NCBI GenBank assembly: GCA_040902895.1
Contig: JBBDWL010000047.1
Span: forward strand, 95,590 to 159,589
Length of the DNA: 64,000 bases
Reading direction: 5' to 3'
Source of the DNA: JALYRV01 sp040902895
GTDB taxonomy: Bacteria; Acidobacteriota; Vicinamibacteria; Vicinamibacterales; SCN-69-37
Under the pieces are notes generated by a model, which was given only the letters and a program-made list of their open reading frames with translations, ran no database searches and had not been told where the DNA came from. The number at the start of each line of letters is the position of its first letter. The first letter of the stretch is position 1. The translations under genes were made by a program, and so were the position numbers. This document shows positions 1 through 8,097 of the stretch, piece after piece.

Positions 1-116
1 TGTAAATCGTAAATTGTAAATAGCATTGTCTATGGCGCTATTGTGCCTGTAACGCTGTGACGGCGTGACGGGCCAATAGCTCCATAGACAATGCTATTTA
101 CGATTTACAATTTACA
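1..116. repeat. Long AT-rich inverted repeat (hairpin) after the MFS gene
   Basis: Arms 1-43 and 74-116 are inverted copies that match at 40 of 43 positions, around a 30-base loop. The outer part is built from the small unit GTAAATTGTAAATCG, which recurs at 10141-10166 and 29466-29483. The element begins 13 bases beyond the stop codon of the minus-strand MFS gene, so it may end that transcript. It could also be a non-autonomous mobile palindrome; no target-site duplication can be judged because the window starts here. Confidence 0.85.
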
Positions 117-129
117 TTGGGCTGTCTCT

Positions 130-1452
130 TCACCCGTGGCCGACGCGCGATGTGGACTCCGCCTCGGCCTGTTCGGGCTCGCGAGGGATGGGCGCGGTCT
201 GGGTCTCGGGCACCCGGGGCGCGAACAGGAGCCAGCCGATGCCGGGCAGCCACATCGCGCCGCCGATCCACAGGGCCATGATGCGTGGTTCGATGTGCAG
301 CCACTCGAGCGCGCTGGCTGTCGCGAAACTGATCGCGGCCTGCATGAGTGTGACCGCGAACAGTTCCGCGGCAAACACGCGCCCGCGATAGCGATCCGGC
401 ACCGACAGCTGAAGCATGACGCTGCTCGCGACCCACAACAGCGAGCCGAATACATGCGCGACGACGACGGTGGCGGCGGCAGACCAGATGTTGGGCGCAA
501 CGGCCAGCGTCGCGTACGCGGTGCCGGCCGCGAAATAGGCGGGACCGATGGCGCGGCGCAGCCGCTGCGGATCGCGGCCAACGATGTGATTGACCAGCAG
601 CGCACCGCCGGCCGCGCCGACACCGCGCGCGGCATAGAGCACGCCAATGCCGGCAGCCGCGCTGCCGCCGATCGGAAAGATGCGCTCGCCGAAAACCGTG
701 AGCAGCAGCAGCGCACCGCCCGCGATCGACCATCCCCCCTTCACCATGGCGACGGAGCCGACGGCCGGATGCGCGCGCATGTAGGCCAGGCCCTCCAGCA
801 GCTCGCGAAACCCGCCATGTTTCTCCTGCGGCTGGCGCGCCGGCATCCGCACGTTCGCAATCAGCGCGGCTGAAAGAAAGAACGACAGCGAGTTAACGAG
901 AAAAGCGGCGTCGCGGCCGACCAGCGCCGTCACCAGTCCCCCGAGCGACGCGCCGATCGCGAGCATCGCAGACCAGCTTGCAGTCGACAGGGCGTTGGCC
1001 GCGATGATGTCGCCCGGCGCGACGAGCATTGGAATCGCCGACGATCGCGCCGGCTCGAAGAATCCTGTGGCGGCGACGGAGACGCCGACGGCGGCGTACG
1101 CGATCCACACCGTTGACGCCGAATCGGCCAGCAGCAGGCCGAGGATCGCCACACCGCGCACGAGATCGGCGCCGATCATGATGCGGCGGCGATCGTGGCG
1201 GTCCACAATCACGCCCGCGACGGGCCCGACAACGGCGATGGGAAGAAACTGGACGACCATCATGCCGGCAACGGCCGTAGCGGAATGCGTGACTTCGTAC
1301 AGGAGCGCGTAGAGGGCGACGGTGTTGAACCAGTCGCCGAGCTGGCTGACGAGCTGGCCGAACCAGAGATAGCGGAAGCTGCGATTGCGAGCGATGAGAG
1401 ATCGTCCGCGGGCGCCTGGCGGCACGTTGCGGTCAGTATAATCGCCGTGCAT
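130..1452 (-). CDS. MFS transporter (enterobactin-exporter/MFS_3 type)
   Basis: A 440-residue major facilitator protein with about 12 hydrophobic segments. The loop motif DRHDRRRIM after the second helix is the classical MFS A-motif region, and the opening RSLIARNRSFRYLWFGQLVS is typical of the EntS-like MFS_3 group. The substrate cannot be told from sequence; drug or metabolite efflux is likely. I chose the ATG at 1452 (MHGDYTDRN) because the longer frame would run far into the divergent gene. That ATG shares the palindrome CATG with the start of the plus-strand neighbour, so the two start codons overlap. The C-terminal tail after the last helix is short and proline-rich. Confidence 0.85.
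   Translation of the reverse strand: MHGDYTDRNVPPGARGRSLIARNRSFRYLWFGQLVSQLGDWFNTVALYALLYEVTHSATAVAGMMVVQFLPIAVVGPVAGVIVDRHDRRRIMIGADLVRGVAILGLLLADSASTVWIAYAAVGVSVAATGFFEPARSSAIPMLVAPGDIIAANALSTASWSAMLAIGASLGGLVTALVGRDAAFLVNSLSFFLSAALIANVRMPARQPQEKHGGFRELLEGLAYMRAHPAVGSVAMVKGGWSIAGGALLLLTVFGERIFPIGGSAAAGIGVLYAARGVGAAGGALLVNHIVGRDPQRLRRAIGPAYFAAGTAYATLAVAPNIWSAAATVVVAHVFGSLLWVASSVMLQLSVPDRYRGRVFAAELFAVTLMQAAISFATASALEWLHIEPRIMALWIGGAMWLPGIGWLLFAPRVPETQTAPIPREPEQAEAESTSRVGHG
1437..1442 (+). promoter_or_regulatory. TATAAT -10 box of a probable leaderless promoter
   Basis: A perfect TATAAT lies 8 bases before the ATG at 1451, so transcription should begin at or next to the start codon. No -35 hexamer is recognisable at the usual 17-base spacing and no Shine-Dalgarno fits in the space. 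Confidence 0.6.
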
Positions 1453-2239
1453 GCGCGATGCGATCGGCCCGTACAAATTGCTCGAGCGAACGGGTGAGGA
1501 CGCGCTTGGCGAAACGTATCGCGCCCGCGACACCGCGCGCGGCCGCACCGCTTTCGTGCGGTTGATTCATCCGTGGATCGCTGCGGATCGCGCGAAGCGC
1601 GCGGCGCTGACTGCCGACTGCCACAGGGCCATCACTGTTTCGCATCCTTCCGTTGCGGCACTCTTCGATATCGTGGACGAGGGTGACGATCTGGCGCTCG
1701 TGCACGAGCACGTAGAAGGCCGCAGCCTGGCTGCCACGCTGGGCGGTACGGCGCTGAACCCCCGGATGGCTGTCGCCATCGGGATTCAACTGGCCGACGG
1801 GCTCGCCGAACTGCATGCCCATGAAATCGCGCACGGCGACGTTGACGCCGCAAAGGTCATCATCACGCCGCGCGGCCAGGCGAAGCTCGTGGACGCCGGA
1901 CTGACGACATGGTTAGGCGCCGAGCGCGGTGAGAGCGACATTGCTGCTGACATCGTCGCAATGGGACGCCTCATGTCGTCGATGGTGGGAACGACCCTGC
2001 CACGGGCGCAGTGGGCCGACGACCTTCGCGAGGCCATCGATCGCACGCGTCCCGATCATGCCCGGCGTTATGAAGCGATCGCGACGCTCGCCGCGGAGCT
2101 GCGAAGCGTATCAGCGATGCTCGAGGCGCGGGCCGAGGCATTGCCTGCCGCCCCGGCCGCGTCGGCGAAATCCGTTGTTATGTGGGCGGTGATCACCGTC
2201 GTGCTGTTGCTGCTCGGCGCCTGGTTTCTGCTGCTCTGA
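1451..2239 (+). CDS. Membrane-anchored pseudokinase (degenerate Ser/Thr kinase fold)
   Basis: A 262-residue protein that follows the layout of a bacterial Hanks-type kinase: opening IGPYKLLERTG, a phosphate-loop remnant GEDALGETYRARD, HGDVDAAKV where active kinases have HRDLKPxN, and VDAG where they have DFG. The lysine of the VAIK motif is arginine (AFVRLI), and the catalytic-loop lysine and asparagine are Asp and Lys. Phosphotransfer is therefore unlikely, although the HGD and DAG aspartates remain. One C-terminal membrane helix (about residues 243-261) ends the protein, which puts the domain in the cytoplasm. It probably acts as a scaffold or ligand sensor. Confidence 0.75.
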   Translation: MRDAIGPYKLLERTGEDALGETYRARDTARGRTAFVRLIHPWIAADRAKRAALTADCHRAITVSHPSVAALFDIVDEGDDLALVHEHVEGRSLAATLGGTALNPRMAVAIGIQLADGLAELHAHEIAHGDVDAAKVIITPRGQAKLVDAGLTTWLGAERGESDIAADIVAMGRLMSSMVGTTLPRAQWADDLREAIDRTRPDHARRYEAIATLAAELRSVSAMLEARAEALPAAPAASAKSVVMWAVITVVLLLLGAWFLLL

Positions 2240-2251
2240 CAAACGCACCTG

Positions 2252-3178
2252 TCAGCGGAGCCGATCCGGATCCACGTTTCCGCCGCTCACGATAATCGTC
2301 ACGCGCTTGCCCTGCAGTCCGCCGCGATCGGCAACGAACGCCACACCGACCGCACCGGCTCCTTCAGCCGTTTCCCCCTCGTTCGCTGCAAGCGCGCGCA
2401 TCGCGCGTTCGATCTGGTCTTCGCCTACAGCCGCGATCGGCACGCCTAAGTCACGTACGAGGTCGAAGGTGATGCTGCCAGGCTCCGCGTTGCCGGCAAG
2501 ACCGTCCGCCAGTGTTGGCCCGACCTTGACCGTGACGAGGTGTCCGTGCGCGAGTGCGGTTGTGAATACGGGTGATGCCGCGGCCTCCACGCCAATAGCC
2601 TCCGTATTGCCGTGACCCGCGGCGGCCAGCGCGATGCCACTCACAAGCCCGCCGCCTCCGACCGGCACCACCAGGAGATCGACATCGGGAAGGTCTTCGA
2701 AGATCTCGAGGCCGACCGTGCCGGCGCCCGCAATCACCTCTGGGTTGTTGTAGGGCGATATGTACGGCACGTCGCGATCGCGCGCGTGCGCAATCGCATC
2801 CGACTCGGCCTCGTCGTAGGTTTCGCACAGAACGAGTGTTGCGCCATGCGCGCGGATCGGATCGAGCTTCGCGCGAGGCGCGGTGCGCGGAACGAATACC
2901 GTCACAGGCATGTTCAATTCCTTCGCGGCACACGCGAGAGCACGGCCGTGATTGCCGGCCGAGGCGGTGACGGCACCCGCGACGGGCGAGCGCAGAAGCG
3001 CATTGAAGGCGCCTCGTATCTTGAACGAACCTTCGATCTGGCGGTTCTCGAGTTTCAGCCAGACATCGGCGCCCGTGAGATCGGAGAGCCACGCGGATCT
3101 GGTCAGCGGCGTGCGGACGATTCTGTCGTGGAGGCGATCGGCGGCAGCGCGGATGTCATGGAAGGAGGGCAGGGTCAT
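2252..3178 (-). CDS. Threonine dehydratase / serine racemase family PLP enzyme
   Basis: A 308-residue fold-type II PLP enzyme. The motif SFKIRGA places the Schiff-base lysine at about residue 53, and the glycine-rich phosphate cup VGGGGLVSG lies near residue 177; SAGNHGRA is the usual substrate loop. There is no C-terminal ACT domain, so this is the short catabolic type, which deaminates threonine or serine or racemises serine, rather than the feedback-regulated IlvA. The ATG at 3178 overlaps the stop of the receiver-like gene by ATGA. That start gives the canonical N-terminus (MTLPSFHDIRAAADRL). Confidence 0.88.
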   Translation of the reverse strand: MTLPSFHDIRAAADRLHDRIVRTPLTRSAWLSDLTGADVWLKLENRQIEGSFKIRGAFNALLRSPVAGAVTASAGNHGRALACAAKELNMPVTVFVPRTAPRAKLDPIRAHGATLVLCETYDEAESDAIAHARDRDVPYISPYNNPEVIAGAGTVGLEIFEDLPDVDLLVVPVGGGGLVSGIALAAAGHGNTEAIGVEAAASPVFTTALAHGHLVTVKVGPTLADGLAGNAEPGSITFDLVRDLGVPIAAVGEDQIERAMRALAANEGETAEGAGAVGVAFVADRGGLQGKRVTIIVSGGNVDPDRLR

Positions 3179-3501
3179 GCGCTGCCGAGCAGCTCCGGCA
3201 AGGCGGTGACGAACGCCGATCGCGCCATGACATCGATGGCGCCCGCGGCACGTGCTTCGCGGATGCGGTCCACGTTCACGTGCGACACGAATCCGACGAG
3301 AGGGAGTGCGGGCCATGATCCGCGGAGTGACGACACCGTGGCGATGGCGCCGCTGCCATCGAGATCGATGATCGCCATCGATGCGTCAGCCAGCGCGGGG
3401 TCGGCCGCGTCGCGCAAAAACGAAACCGCCGCCCCGGTGTGCGAGGCGACGGCTCGAATCTTCGATCGAAACAGCAGGTCGTCGACGAATGCGGCGATCA
3501 T
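3175..3501 (-). CDS. Receiver-like small protein (degenerate response-regulator fold)
   Basis: A 108-residue protein with alternating beta/alpha pattern of a receiver domain: an acidic pair VDD near the N-terminus, IIDLDG at about residues 44-49 in the phospho-acceptor position, LVGFVSH at the Thr/Ser strand, and AGAIDVMARSAF where receivers have the conserved lysine (here Met-Ala-Arg). The missing lysine suggests it is not a normal phospho-switch. It overlaps both neighbours by ATGA, so it is translationally coupled between the CDP-alcohol transferase and the dehydratase. Assignment is by fold pattern only. Confidence 0.6.
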   Translation of the reverse strand: MIAAFVDDLLFRSKIRAVASHTGAAVSFLRDAADPALADASMAIIDLDGSGAIATVSSLRGSWPALPLVGFVSHVNVDRIREARAAGAIDVMARSAFVTALPELLGSA

Positions 3502-4217
3502 TCCGGGATTATCGCAGATTGCAGAACGGAGATTGACGATCGGGGAAGGGGCTCGGCAACATACAACTCGCGCGTATGCCGAACGGCCGCCAGCGTCGCG
3601 GTGACCAGCAGCGCACCGGCACCGATCCAGGCGCCCAGATCGAACAACGGCACGGCAGTGCCGAACACCGTAACCGTCGATCCCCAGAACAGCCGCAGCG
3701 TTCCCACCGCCAGCAGAATCCGAAGCTCGGTGGGCCCGATCTTCCAGAACGACATGTGAAAGCGGCCGAGCACGTGTGTCGCCAGGTACACCTCGATCGA
3801 GAGCAGGTAATAGGCCACCAGGAACGTGAGTATCGCCGCGGCGCTGCTGAAGCCGCCGAGCACCAGGCCCACCAGCAGCATCAGCATGCCTGCCGCATCG
3901 AGCACGTGATCCAGATAGAAGCCATAGCGCGGCCGCTCGTGCTTCCGCACGCGCGCAAGCGTGCCGTCGAGGCTGTCGCCGAACCAGTTCAGCGCCAGGA
4001 ACAGGACGACGAACCATAGCGCCGGCAGCCACGAGCCCGCGAGCCAGAAGCTCGCGCCGGCGCCCGCCATCGAGAGCGCCGCCAGCGCCGTGAGGTGATC
4101 CGAATTCACCCACGGCGGCATCCGCGAGGCCATTGCGATCAAGGCGCGTTTCTCGCGCGCGGCGAGCAGACTGTGGTGTTCACGAACGGCTGATTTGAAT
4201 TGCTCCATACCCGACAT
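3498..4217 (-). CDS. CDP-alcohol phosphatidyltransferase family membrane enzyme
   Basis: A 239-residue polytopic protein carrying the diagnostic CDP-alcohol signature, D-x2-DG-x2-AR-x8/9-G-x3-D-x3-D, seen as DSLDGTLARVR followed by GFYLDHVLD. The family transfers a phosphoalcohol from a CDP-linked donor in phospholipid synthesis; here the acceptor is unknown. It has about six membrane helices. Start choice is between ATG 4217 (MSGMEQF) and ATG 4208; neither has a clear Shine-Dalgarno. The first gene of a tightly overlapping three-gene operon, and divergent from the MBL gene with only 18 bases between starts. Confidence 0.85.
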   Translation of the reverse strand: MSGMEQFKSAVREHHSLLAAREKRALIAMASRMPPWVNSDHLTALAALSMAGAGASFWLAGSWLPALWFVVLFLALNWFGDSLDGTLARVRKHERPRYGFYLDHVLDAAGMLMLLVGLVLGGFSSAAAILTFLVAYYLLSIEVYLATHVLGRFHMSFWKIGPTELRILLAVGTLRLFWGSTVTVFGTAVPLFDLGAWIGAGALLVTATLAAVRHTRELYVAEPLPRSSISVLQSAIIPE

Positions 4218-4235
4218 GCGAGAATCGTCGCAGAG

Positions 4236-4907
4236 ATGGCTCAACAGATGATTTTCGAGGAGGCGGCAGCTCCACCGTTCATGAAGAACGGCTTCGTGCT
4301 CGGCTGCCCGCGCACGAAGGAAGGGGTCATCATCGATCCGGGCGATGAGGTCGAGGATTTGGTTGCCGCCGCCCGCCGGCACGGCCTGCGGATTGTCAGC
4401 ATCCTCCTGACGCACGCCCATCTGGATCACGTCACGGGCGTCGCGGCCGCAACGCGCGCGTTCGCCGCGCCGGTGTATCTGCATCGCGACGATCAGTTCC
4501 TCTATGATGCCGCCGCGCAACAGGGCGCCATGTTCGGCCTTCGCGTCGAACAGCCGCCGCCGGTCGACAAACACTACGTCAATGGCGAGGCGCTTGCCTT
4601 CGGAGATTTCAGCGTTGACGTGCATCACACGCCCGGCCACTGTCCTGGCGGCGTGTGTCTGTCGATGGGCGCAGCAACCGCAGCCGTCACCACACGATCA
4701 GGCCAGGCGCGCGAGTTGTTCGTTGGAGATACGCTGTTCGCGGGATCGATTGGCCGCACCGATCTGCCGGGCGGCGACTACGACACGCTGATTCGATCGA
4801 TCCGCGACGTGCTATTCAGCTTTCCGGATGCGACGCCGGTTTATTCGGGCCACGGGCCCGTGACAACGATTGGACAGGAAAAACGATCGAACCCGTTTCT
4901 AGCCTGA
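4236..4907 (+). CDS. MBL-fold hydrolase (glyoxalase II-like)
   Basis: A 223-residue metallo-beta-lactamase fold protein. It shows the metal-binding motif THAHLDH, a second histidine in HHTPGHCPGG, the aspartate in FVGDTLFAGSIGR, and the final histidine in YSGHGP. This set matches hydroxyacylglutathione hydrolase-like proteins of the YcbL group, which lack the C-terminal substrate-binding domain of classical glyoxalase II. I start at ATG 4236 (MAQQMIFEE); the longer frame from 4200 would overlap the divergent gene. Its TGA directly abuts the TAA of the convergent FHA gene with no base between. Confidence 0.85.
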   Translation: MAQQMIFEEAAAPPFMKNGFVLGCPRTKEGVIIDPGDEVEDLVAAARRHGLRIVSILLTHAHLDHVTGVAAATRAFAAPVYLHRDDQFLYDAAAQQGAMFGLRVEQPPPVDKHYVNGEALAFGDFSVDVHHTPGHCPGGVCLSMGAATAAVTTRSGQARELFVGDTLFAGSIGRTDLPGGDYDTLIRSIRDVLFSFPDATPVYSGHGPVTTIGQEKRSNPFLA

Positions 4908-5213
4908 TTATTTCTGATGTCGTTCCACGGCGAATGTCACTTTGCCGACGCCTATCTCGTCGCCCGCTTTTACCACCGCGCGCGCCACGCGCTGGCCGTT
5001 GACGTGCGTGCCGTTCGTGCTGTCGAGATCCTCCACGACCAGCTGTCCCGACTTGTCGGCCGTCAGCCGGCAGTGGACGCGCGACACCAGCGGCGCGTCG
5101 ACGATGAAGTCGGCGCGTGTGGCGCGTCCGATGGTCTTGACCGCCCCGTCGCTGAGCCGGAATGTTTTGCCGCCGGGCTGGTCCGGCAATCCAGACGCGC
5201 GCAGCACCCACAT
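4908..5213 (-). CDS. Stand-alone FHA domain protein
   Basis: A 101-residue protein that is almost entirely one forkhead-associated domain: IGRATRADF (conserved Gly-Arg), VSRVHCRL (Ser-x-x-His), and DSTNGTHVNG, all in the right order. FHA domains bind phosphothreonine peptides, so this is a likely adaptor in kinase signalling. It follows the PntAA gene with a two-base gap (TAG, CG, ATG) and must be cotranscribed with it. No kinase gene sits in the operon, although pseudokinases are encoded elsewhere in the window. Confidence 0.9.
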   Translation of the reverse strand: MWVLRASGLPDQPGGKTFRLSDGAVKTIGRATRADFIVDAPLVSRVHCRLTADKSGQLVVEDLDSTNGTHVNGQRVARAVVKAGDEIGVGKVTFAVERHQK

Positions 5214-5215
5214 CG

Positions 5216-6415
5216 CTACAGCATCCTCTCGTGCACGACGGCGCCGTTGCGCGTCACCAGCGTCTCGCGCGTGATCTCGTCGGCGGTATCGAAGCTGATC
5301 GCGGCCGGACCCTCCTGACCTTGCTCTCGCCCATTCGACTCGCGCTCAGGGCGCCCTGCGCTTGTCGAAGGGCGGCGAGCCAGGTGCAGCAGGAATGTCG
5401 TGATGTTGCGCGCGTACATCTGCGACGCATCGTGCGGCACGGTGCCGGGAAGGTTCGTGGGGCCGAGGATGGTGACGCCGTTCGACGTGGTGACGGCGTC
5501 CGCCCTCGTCAGCTCGCAGTTGCCGCCGCGTTCGGCCGCGAGATCCACGATGACGGATCCCGGCGGCATCGAGGCCACCATGTCGGCGGTGATCAGCACG
5601 GGCGACTTCTTCCCTGGCACGGCGGCGGTCGTGATCACGATGTCGGATGCCGACACCCACTTGAGCATCATCTCGCGCTGCCGCCGATAGAACGCCTCGT
5701 CCTGCGCGACCGCATATCCGCCCTTGTCTTCGGCGCCGGCCGTTTCGAGCGGAAGCTCCGCGAAGCGCGCCCCCAGACTCATGACCTGTTCCTTGGCCGC
5801 GGGCCTGACGTCGTACGCTTCGACCTTGGCGCCCAGGCGGCGCGCGGTGGCGATCGCCATCAGACCCGCCACGCCGGCGCCGATGATGAACACACGCGCG
5901 GGCGGGATCGTGCCGGCCGCTGTCGTCAGCATCGGAAACAGCCGCGGCGCGACGGTCGCGGCCTCGAGCACGGCCTTGTAGCCCGCGATGGTCGCCATCG
6001 ACGACAGCGCATCCATGCTTTGCGCGCGCGTGATGCGCGGCATCAGCTCCATCGAGAAGCTCGAGACACCGCGGCCGGCCATCTGCCGGGCGCCTTCGGC
6101 ATTCGACAAGGGATCGCTGAAGCCAATCACGACCTGCTCTGCGCGATAGGCCGCGAGATCGGCGGGGCTGTTGCGGTTGGCGGCGGCGGTGCGCACCTGC
6201 AGCAGCACATCGGCGGCAAATACGGCCGCGCGATCGCCGATGCGCGCCCCCTGCTTTTCGTATTCCGCGTCGGGGAATCCGGCTTCGACGCCCGCGCCGG
6301 TTTCGATCACGACATCGAAGCCGGCTTTCTTGATCTGCGCGATGACAGCCGGCACGAGCGCCACGCGGCGCTCGCCCGGAGCAGTTTCTTTGGGTACTCC
6401 AACGACTGAGCTCAT
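5216..6415 (-). CDS. pntAA: NAD(P) transhydrogenase subunit alpha part 1, with a repeat-encoded insert
   Basis: A 399-residue member of the alanine dehydrogenase/PntAA family: opening VGVPKETAPGERRVALVP, the RxxxMDALSSMATIAGYKAVL substrate region, and the Rossmann motif IIGAGVAGLMAIATARRLGA. PntAA is the soluble NAD(H)-binding part of the proton-pumping transhydrogenase, but its membrane partners PntAB and PntB are not next to it. Residues about 347-368, rich in Arg, Ser, Glu and Gly, interrupt the normally continuous end (LLHLxxxGxxxxDxxDEITRETLVT). This insert corresponds to a palindromic repeat in the DNA at 5312-5377. The first base of the start is at 6415. Confidence 0.85.
   Translation of the reverse strand: MSSVVGVPKETAPGERRVALVPAVIAQIKKAGFDVVIETGAGVEAGFPDAEYEKQGARIGDRAAVFAADVLLQVRTAAANRNSPADLAAYRAEQVVIGFSDPLSNAEGARQMAGRGVSSFSMELMPRITRAQSMDALSSMATIAGYKAVLEAATVAPRLFPMLTTAAGTIPPARVFIIGAGVAGLMAIATARRLGAKVEAYDVRPAAKEQVMSLGARFAELPLETAGAEDKGGYAVAQDEAFYRRQREMMLKWVSASDIVITTAAVPGKKSPVLITADMVASMPPGSVIVDLAAERGGNCELTRADAVTTSNGVTILGPTNLPGTVPHDASQMYARNITTFLLHLARRPSTSAGRPERESNGREQGQEGPAAISFDTADEITRETLVTRNGAVVHERML
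5312..5377. repeat. Palindromic repeat inserted in frame in pntAA
   Basis: The core reads TTCGACTCGCGCTCAGGGC followed by GCCCTGCGCTTGTCGAA, an imperfect palindrome around GGGCGCCC. It falls exactly where the PntAA protein gains about 22 residues absent from the expected family pattern, and the reading frame is kept. Similar TTCGAC...CAGGGCG...GTCGAA palindromes are common dispersed elements in high-GC genomes, from memory; only one full copy is seen in this window. Confidence 0.65.
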
Positions 6416-6429
6416 ACGGCGCGAGCAGT

Positions 6430-8097
6430 CTACCGTAGAGGGAGCGCCTGCTTCAGGAAGTTCGCGATCGCCTGACCCACTTCAGGCGTGATCTTCGATC
6501 CGGCCAGCGATGGATATTCGGTGATGAGTCCGGTTGTGGCCGGCACGAGCAGATGATTGACGCCTTCGAGCGTGACGATCGTCGTCGGCGATGCCTTCTT
6601 GCGCGCGTCGGCAAGCGCCGCCAGCTTCTCGCCGTGATGCGGCGGCACCTGCGTATCGAGCTCCGCGCGAATGACGAGCAGGGGCTGCTTCACTTTCTTC
6701 AACACGGTCGCCGGATCGAACATCAACAGGCTTCTGAACCACGGCGAGTCGGCGCCCGCGCGCAGCTGCGGCGGCACGCCGTCCCAGCCCTTGCCGGTCA
6801 CGACGGCATCCATCAGCCTGCGCTGCAGCGCGATGCGCGCATCGCGATCGGCCGGCGCGAGCTTCATCAAATCGAGCTGATGCCGCTGCTGCTCCCGAAT
6901 CAGGTCGTACCCGGTCGTGCCGGGCCCGGCAATCAGCGCCGCGGCCTTGATGCGCTTCTCGCGCGCCGCGGCAAGAAGCGCCACGGCCGCGCCCTCGCTG
7001 TGTCCGACCACCGCGATCCTGTCTTTGTCGACGTCCTTGCGCTTTGCCAGCCATTTCACCGCCGCGATCACATCGTCGGCATATTCGGCGAGTGTGGCGG
7101 CTTCGGGACGGCCGCCGCTCTGCCCGGTGCCGCGCTTGTCGTAGCGAAGCACCATGAATCCGGCCGATGACAGGTGTCCGGCGAGCTGACCGAAGATCGG
7201 AATGCCGGCCACGGTCTCATCGCGATCGGTTGGTCCCGAGCCGCCGATCAGCACGATCGCCGGAGCGCGCGGCGACGGGATGACCGGTGTGGTGATCGTG
7301 GCGGCGAGATTGAAGCCCAGTGCCGGCACGAACACGTTCTCGTCACCGGGATTGCGAAAGCTCTCTGGCCGCGACGACACGCTCGAGAGATCGTCGCGCA
7401 CGACGCTCAACTGCGCGGCGGGAATGGCGACGCGCGCGAGCCGGCCGCGCGAGTCGACTTCCACGGCGGCGGCGAGCTCGCCGCCGGGAGTGATCAGCGA
7501 CAGCTCGTACCGTGTGAGCGCCACCGCACCGGCGAGCGTGATCACCTTCTGATCGCTGACCGACTTGACCACCAGGTCGATTTCGGCCTGCGGCACGACG
7601 AAGACCTTGAACGCCGTGCCTGGCGCGGCACCCACAAGACGCGCGGCCAGTGCTTCGTACGCGGCATAGAAGGCGTTCGGCAGCACGATCGTGCGCGGCG
7701 AAATCTGATGGCTGACCGATGCCCGCTTGCCATTCTGCAGATAGTCGGTCACCGCCGACGTCACGCCGAACGTCGTCGTCGACGAGATGGGTTGATTGCG
7801 CAGCAGGCCTTCGATTCGCAGCTCGCGCGGGTGCCAGTCGCTTGCGAGCGTCAGAGCGAAGTTGGTGATCACGAGCGCCGCTGGGGCGCGCTGCTGGCCT
7901 GTCGACGTGATTCTCCAGAGGTCGCCGGATCGAGTGACCGTCATCTCTTCTGTGCCGATGACGGTTGAGCCCGCAAAAATCGTGAACGTCGCCGTTCCTT
8001 CCGCCGGCGCGGGCGCCGTCTGCGGGGTCGCGGCCGTGGCCACGGCCGCGGTCAATAGGATCGCGGCGAATGTGGACGTAAACTCTCGATAGAGCAT
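6430..8097 (-). CDS. Secreted alpha/beta hydrolase with N-terminal beta-rich domain
   Basis: A 555-residue protein with a signal peptide (about residues 1-23, ending ATA). The first 240 residues are a beta-rich domain of unknown role. The second half is an alpha/beta hydrolase: oxyanion region IVLIGGSGPTDRDE, nucleophile elbow VGHSEGAA, acid in AELDTQVPP, and histidine in GVNHLL. This matches the family of exported esterases/peptidases annotated as alpha/beta fold hydrolases near YqiA/prolyl oligopeptidase types; substrate unknown. The ATG at 8097 shares CATG with the start of ygfZ on the other strand. A weak minus-strand GATATC lies 8 bases before it. PntAA follows 14 bases downstream. Confidence 0.85.
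   Translation of the reverse strand: MLYREFTSTFAAILLTAAVATAATPQTAPAPAEGTATFTIFAGSTVIGTEEMTVTRSGDLWRITSTGQQRAPAALVITNFALTLASDWHPRELRIEGLLRNQPISSTTTFGVTSAVTDYLQNGKRASVSHQISPRTIVLPNAFYAAYEALAARLVGAAPGTAFKVFVVPQAEIDLVVKSVSDQKVITLAGAVALTRYELSLITPGGELAAAVEVDSRGRLARVAIPAAQLSVVRDDLSSVSSRPESFRNPGDENVFVPALGFNLAATITTPVIPSPRAPAIVLIGGSGPTDRDETVAGIPIFGQLAGHLSSAGFMVLRYDKRGTGQSGGRPEAATLAEYADDVIAAVKWLAKRKDVDKDRIAVVGHSEGAAVALLAAAREKRIKAAALIAGPGTTGYDLIREQQRHQLDLMKLAPADRDARIALQRRLMDAVVTGKGWDGVPPQLRAGADSPWFRSLLMFDPATVLKKVKQPLLVIRAELDTQVPPHHGEKLAALADARKKASPTTIVTLEGVNHLLVPATTGLITEYPSLAGSKITPEVGQAIANFLKQALPLR

Noticed and set aside
2612..3604. A 330-codon plus-strand frame opposite the threonine dehydratase
   Set aside because: The opposite strand encodes a clear PLP enzyme and a receiver-like protein with overlapping starts. 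The frame has no motif.
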